Positions 13,844 to 15,602 of a stretch of DNA of 15,602 nucleotides are shown piece by piece. The notes under the pieces were generated by a model. That model saw nothing but the letters and a program-made list of their open reading frames with translations. It was not told where the DNA came from and made no database searches. Within the stretch, counting starts at the first letter, position 1. Each line of letters opens with the position of its first letter. Position numbers and translations under genes: made by a program. Origin of the DNA: Candidatus Omnitrophota bacterium (lineage in GTDB: Bacteria; Omnitrophota; Gorgyraeia; Aquiviventales; Aquiviventaceae); contig JACQRD010000029.1 of NCBI GenBank assembly GCA_016206675.1, positions 1-15,602 of the forward strand. Reading direction: 5' to 3'.

Positions 13844-14068
13844 TCACTTGGTGTATAACTGCCACACGATAAGGAACGCCACGATCGCCACGGCCATCGT
13901 CACGATCAGCGTGATCACCATGGCGGTCAAAATCTTCGGGGCAGCGGAGGGGTTGCGCCCCAGCGCCCCGATGCTGGCATGGCCGGTCGCGGCGAAGACC
14001 AGCGCCGGCACGATGATGCAGATCGCGAAGATCAGTGTGAGCGCAATATTCCTCGGTAAATCCATCAC
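13844..14068 (-). CDS. atpE: F0 subunit c-like proteolipid lacking the ion-binding carboxylate
   Basis: A two-helix hairpin of 74 residues (GTG start at 14068) or 73 (ATG at 14065). Helix 1 spans about residues 8-28, the polar loop is ALGRNPSAAPKI, and helix 2 spans about 46-70 (ILTAMVITLIVTMAVAIVAFLIVW). The RNP loop and spacing align without gaps to E. coli c (RQP loop, IPLLRTQFFIVMGLVDAI). At 18 residues after the loop proline, where c subunits have Asp or Glu, this protein has Met (LIVTMAVA); no Asp or Glu occurs in either helix, the only acid being Asp3. I re-read the codons (GTG ACG ATG GCC GTG) to confirm. By the known mechanism such a ring cannot carry protons or sodium. Position before b and alpha is standard for atpE. 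Subunit a is absent. Confidence 0.85.
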   Translation of the reverse strand: MMDLPRNIALTLIFAICIIVPALVFAATGHASIGALGRNPSAAPKILTAMVITLIVTMAVAIVAFLIVWQLYTK

Positions 14069-14074
14069 ATTCTA

Positions 14075-14130
14075 GACTCAAGACTCAAGACCCAAGACTC
14101 GAGACTCGAGCTTGAGTCTTGTGTCTTGCA
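14075..14130. repeat. AGACTCA / TGAGTCT inverted heptamer repeat upstream of the c-like gene
   Basis: AGACTCA-type units (14075-14107) face CTTGAGTCTTGTGTCTTG units (14110-14127). They lie between the riboswitch terminator and the c-like start codon, so they would form a hairpin in the 5' untranslated region. Confidence 0.85.
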
Positions 14131-14157
14131 GCTTGTGTCCCTCCTCATCTCTCCTCA

Positions 14158-14187
14158 ACAAAAAGGCCCATCCGATGAGGATGGGCG
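14158..14187 (-). terminator. Intrinsic terminator downstream of the c-di-GMP aptamer
   Basis: On the minus strand GCCCATCC pairs with GGATGGGC (14186-14179 with 14173-14166) around a 5-base loop, followed by CTTTTTG. It lies about 25 bases after the aptamer and about 90 bases before the c-like gene, the usual place for a riboswitch expression platform. It could also end transcripts arriving from the epsilon gene. Confidence 0.85.
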
Positions 14188-14197
14188 CACTTCCAGC

Positions 14198-14287
14198 CTG
14201 TGCTGGCAGCCGAGCCGCCCTGCCTCGCCGGCGAGGACCTCTGGCTTTGCGTCCAACCCTCTCGGATTGTTTGCCTCCCCGCCACAG
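14198..14287 (-). promoter_or_regulatory. Cyclic di-GMP-I (GEMM-I) riboswitch aptamer
   Basis: The minus strand carries the GEMM signature in order. GGCAAAC (14275-14269) is followed by a 6-bp stem with a GAGA (GNRA) tetraloop (14269-14254, loop 14263-14260), then GACGCAAAGCC (14253-14243), whose GCC closes on the first GGC. A second helix follows (14242-14223, CCTCGCCGGCGAGG core) and a 3' part with GGCTCGGCTGCC (14216-14205). A closing helix can form between 14287-14281 and 14207-14198. The Vibrio Vc2 aptamer has the same GGCAAAC, GNRA loop and GACGCAAAGCC. The base matching Vc2 G20 is G, which fits c-di-GMP rather than cGAMP. A terminator follows, so it should control the c-b-alpha-gamma-beta operon. 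Whether binding turns genes on or off cannot be told by eye. Confidence 0.88.
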
Positions 14288-14322
14288 TTCGTTGGCGGGG
14301 ACCCGCCACGTAGTGTGGCGGG
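14277..14322 (-). other. Two similar GC-rich hairpins just 5' of the aptamer
   Basis: CCCCGCCA (14277-14284) pairs with TGGCGGGG (14293-14300), and CCCGCCAC (14302-14309) pairs with GTGGCGGG (14315-14322). The first overlaps the presumed 5' strand of the aptamer closing helix, so the two folds exclude each other. They may be part of the switching or a duplicated hairpin insert. Confidence 0.6.
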
Positions 14323-14357
14323 CTTAGCAGCACTCAACGATAATTAAACTTGCTTAA

Positions 14358-14387
14358 AATATACCTGCTTCTACGGTAGAAATGCAA
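14358..14387 (-). promoter_or_regulatory. Candidate sigma-70-type promoter for the riboswitch and F1 operon
   Basis: On the minus strand TTGCAT (14387-14382) and TATATT (14363-14358) are 18 bases apart, in a short AT-rich patch inside otherwise GC-rich DNA. The site is about 70-80 bases 5' of the aptamer. The -35 match is weak (three of six), so this is tentative. Confidence 0.4.
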
Positions 14388-14404
14388 TGGTCGGAAGAGG
14401 TTTT

Positions 14405-14440
14405 TGCTACGGACTACGGTCTGCGGACTACGGACAATCA
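14405..14440. repeat. GGACTAC heptamer repeat downstream of the epsilon gene
   Basis: Four GGACTAC / GGTCTGC units lie just after the epsilon stop codon and before the candidate promoter. Confidence 0.8.
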
Positions 14441-14454
14441 CGGAGGGTCGACCT

Positions 14455-14691
14455 CTATCCAATGTCCGGCTCGACGATGGCGGTCACCTGGTCGAACGCC
14501 ACCTTGACCACACCCCGCCGGATGGACAGCACCTTCTGCTCGTCAATGACGATCGTGCCGGGCAGCAGGAGGCTGACGACCGGACGGTGCATTGGCAGAA
14601 TCTCAAAGATGCCCTGCTCGCCTGGCACGATGACCTGCTGGGCTGTTCCGTTGAAGAGGACTTCGTGAAGGCTTAGGATGGCGACGTCCAT
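14455..14691 (-). CDS. atpC: F1 ATPase epsilon subunit, beta-sandwich domain only
   Basis: A 78-residue protein matching the N-terminal beta-sandwich of epsilon: a start like xxLxILSLHEVLFNGTAQQVIVPGEQGIFEILPMHRPVVSLLLPGTI, then VLSIRRGVVKVAFDQVTAIVE. This domain binds the base of gamma and the c-ring. The usual C-terminal pair of helices (about 45 residues), which can insert into F1 and inhibit hydrolysis, is missing; short epsilons are known in some bacteria. Epsilon normally follows beta, but here it lies 36 bp after the gene at 14728 and upstream of the riboswitch, so its expression is not under the same switch as the other F1 genes. The start at 14691 gives a standard N-terminus; no strong ribosome site is seen. 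Confidence 0.88.
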   Translation of the reverse strand: MDVAILSLHEVLFNGTAQQVIVPGEQGIFEILPMHRPVVSLLLPGTIVIDEQKVLSIRRGVVKVAFDQVTAIVEPDIG

Positions 14692-14727
14692 GGGGAGGAG
14701 GCCCGAGTCAAGGCAGCGGGAGCATCG

Positions 14728-15543
14728 CTAGTGGCGCGGCCCGGCCGACTCTCCGTTGCCGCCCTCCGTGGGAGAACCGACACCGGCCGACTCCGAACCG
14801 GGAAAGGCGGCTTTCCGCACCACGGCAAGGTCCTGGGCGACCTGGGCACGCCGGTGCCAGGTGAAGAAAAACAGCCCCGCCAGCATCCCGACGAAGATCA
14901 GAATCAGGAAAATCACCATCCAGGTGGTCGTCGTCGAGGGGGCATCCGACTTTAGGGCCGACTCCTGCATCATCTCCGGCACGGGTACTCCGCCGGTGAA
15001 GCTGAGCAGCTTCTCCATCCGGACCAGGTCCTGTTTGATCTCGGCGATCATTCCCTCATGGTGGCGGAACGCGCCGATACGGCTCTTGCGGCTGAGGCTC
15101 TCATCATCCTGCACTGAGGCGATCTCCTCCAGCCGCTGGAGGATGCTCTCCGCCATGGGCTTGGCGGTCTTGTAATAGTCGGACTTCTCCAGCTTGCCTA
15201 GCAGCAGCTTCGTATAGTCCTTCAGCGAGTCCAATTGCGCCGGATCGACGAACCACAGGTCGCGCACTTGGACTTCAAAGACACGCGTCTCCTTAGGGGC
15301 CAGGGCGATCGCCTCCTTTTGCACGAAGTAGGTGGCGCGATCCTCGTTATACTCCAGCTCCAACTCCCCAAGCTCCAGCACGTCTTTCGGGGTCACTTCC
15401 TTCGGCAGCTCAATGCGGACGTTGGTGACTTTGGTCTCCTTCTCCGACGGATTGATGGCCACCACCGACATGGTCACCGGCTCCCGCTCGATCGCCGCCC
15501 TCGCCGCCGGACAGACCCACATGGTCAGCGCCACCAGCCCCAA
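14728..15543 (-). CDS. Secreted, membrane-anchored protein with an Ig-like N-terminal domain; family not recognised
   Basis: About 271 residues from a TTG at 15543; the frame stays open to the right edge, so the true start may lie upstream or outside the window. Residues 1-17 look like a signal peptide (ending ARAAIE). Residues about 20-95 are a beta-rich domain (TMSVVAINPSEKETKVTNVRIELPKEVTPKDVLEL, FVQKEAIALAPKETRVFEVQVRDLWFV), like the NPS/ETR-type folds placed outside the membrane. Residues about 100-190 are charged helices, probably coiled coil. Residues about 207-229 are a membrane helix followed by WHRR, then a Gly/Ser-rich cytoplasmic tail. The topology is thus outside domain, helical stalk, one membrane pass. 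It precedes epsilon by 36 bp and is likely cotranscribed with it. It is not subunit a or AtpI, which are multi-helix proteins. Confidence 0.75.
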   Translation of the reverse strand: MGLVALTMWVCPAARAAIEREPVTMSVVAINPSEKETKVTNVRIELPKEVTPKDVLELGELELEYNEDRATYFVQKEAIALAPKETRVFEVQVRDLWFVDPAQLDSLKDYTKLLLGKLEKSDYYKTAKPMAESILQRLEEIASVQDDESLSRKSRIGAFRHHEGMIAEIKQDLVRMEKLLSFTGGVPVPEMMQESALKSDAPSTTTTWMVIFLILIFVGMLAGLFFFTWHRRAQVAQDLAVVRKAAFPGSESAGVGSPTEGGNGESAGPRH

Positions 15544-15560
15544 AACGAGGCGGCCGACGG

Positions 15561-15598
15561 TACTTGCTGTGTGCTGTGTGCTGTGTGCTGTGTGCTGC
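15561..15598. repeat. TGTGCTG heptamer repeat at the right edge
   Basis: Five tandem TGTGCTG units directly upstream of the gene at 14728-15543. Same family as 1-40 and 6682-6712; it may extend beyond the window. Confidence 0.88.
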
Positions 15599-15602
15599 CA
15601 CA

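Noticed and set aside
13844..14068. A frameshift hiding the missing carboxylate of the c-like protein
   Set aside because: The frame is intact, both helices are continuous, and spacing from the polar loop matches E. coli c without gaps, so a local frameshift does not explain the Met.
14198..14287. A GEMM-Ib (cGAMP-sensing) version of the riboswitch
   Set aside because: The base before GCAAA that corresponds to Vc2 G20 is G, whereas the cGAMP class typically has A. By eye this favours c-di-GMP, though the ligand is untested.
14069..14454. A hidden subunit a (atpB) or other small gene between epsilon and the c-like gene
   Set aside because: Open frames here are short and lack membrane helices; the stretch is explained by repeats, a promoter candidate, the riboswitch and a terminator.
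9013..14691. A standard N-type (alternate Na+) ATPase operon
   Set aside because: The b length and lack of a delta gene fit, but beta is last rather than first, no Q, R or a genes are present, and N-type c subunits keep their ion-binding acid.

Overview
The window is a GC-rich piece of a diderm bacterial genome. All 17 supported genes lie on the minus strand, so transcription runs from high to low coordinates. A type II secretion / type IV pilus-like apparatus, a four-helix-bundle 'IVP' gene inside the operon, and 7-bp-period repeats in most intergenic gaps suggest an uncultured lineage such as Omnitrophota or a relative. That assignment is inferred from style; there is no rRNA or marker phylogeny here.

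Layout in transcription order. (1) 15543-14455: a secreted or membrane-anchored protein of unknown family, then a short F1 epsilon subunit. (2) 14454-14069: a gene-free stretch with a heptamer repeat, a candidate promoter, a cyclic di-GMP-I (GEMM) riboswitch, an intrinsic terminator and another repeat. (3) 14068-9013: an F-type ATPase operon, c-like, b-delta fusion, alpha, gamma, beta. (4) 8967-43: a type II secretion (or related pseudopilus/pilus) operon: a free-standing c-di-GMP-binding-type MshEN domain, a 147-bp cloverleaf element, gspE, gspF, an IVP gene, gspG, gspI, gspJ, gspK, gspL (PilM+PilN type), gspM (PilO type) and a small exported coiled-coil protein. GspC, GspD, GspH and a prepilin peptidase are not in the window.

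The most unusual thing is the ATPase. Its alpha and beta subunits keep the P-loops, the catalytic glutamate and the arginine finger, so ATP hydrolysis looks possible. The c-like proteolipid, however, has no acidic residue in either membrane helix: the position equivalent to E. coli cAsp61 is Met. No subunit a gene is present. The delta subunit survives only as a C-terminal domain fused to b, the alpha N-terminus is partly repeat-encoded, and epsilon lacks its C-terminal helices and has been moved upstream of the riboswitch. Read together, this is an F1-type motor on a membrane stalk that should not conduct protons or sodium by the known mechanism. It appears to be controlled by c-di-GMP and sits immediately upstream, in the same orientation, of a secretion/pilus assembly system.

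The second unusual thing is the repeat landscape. At least eight different heptanucleotide repeat families occupy the gaps. One family is translated as the cleaved leader of three successive pseudopilins.
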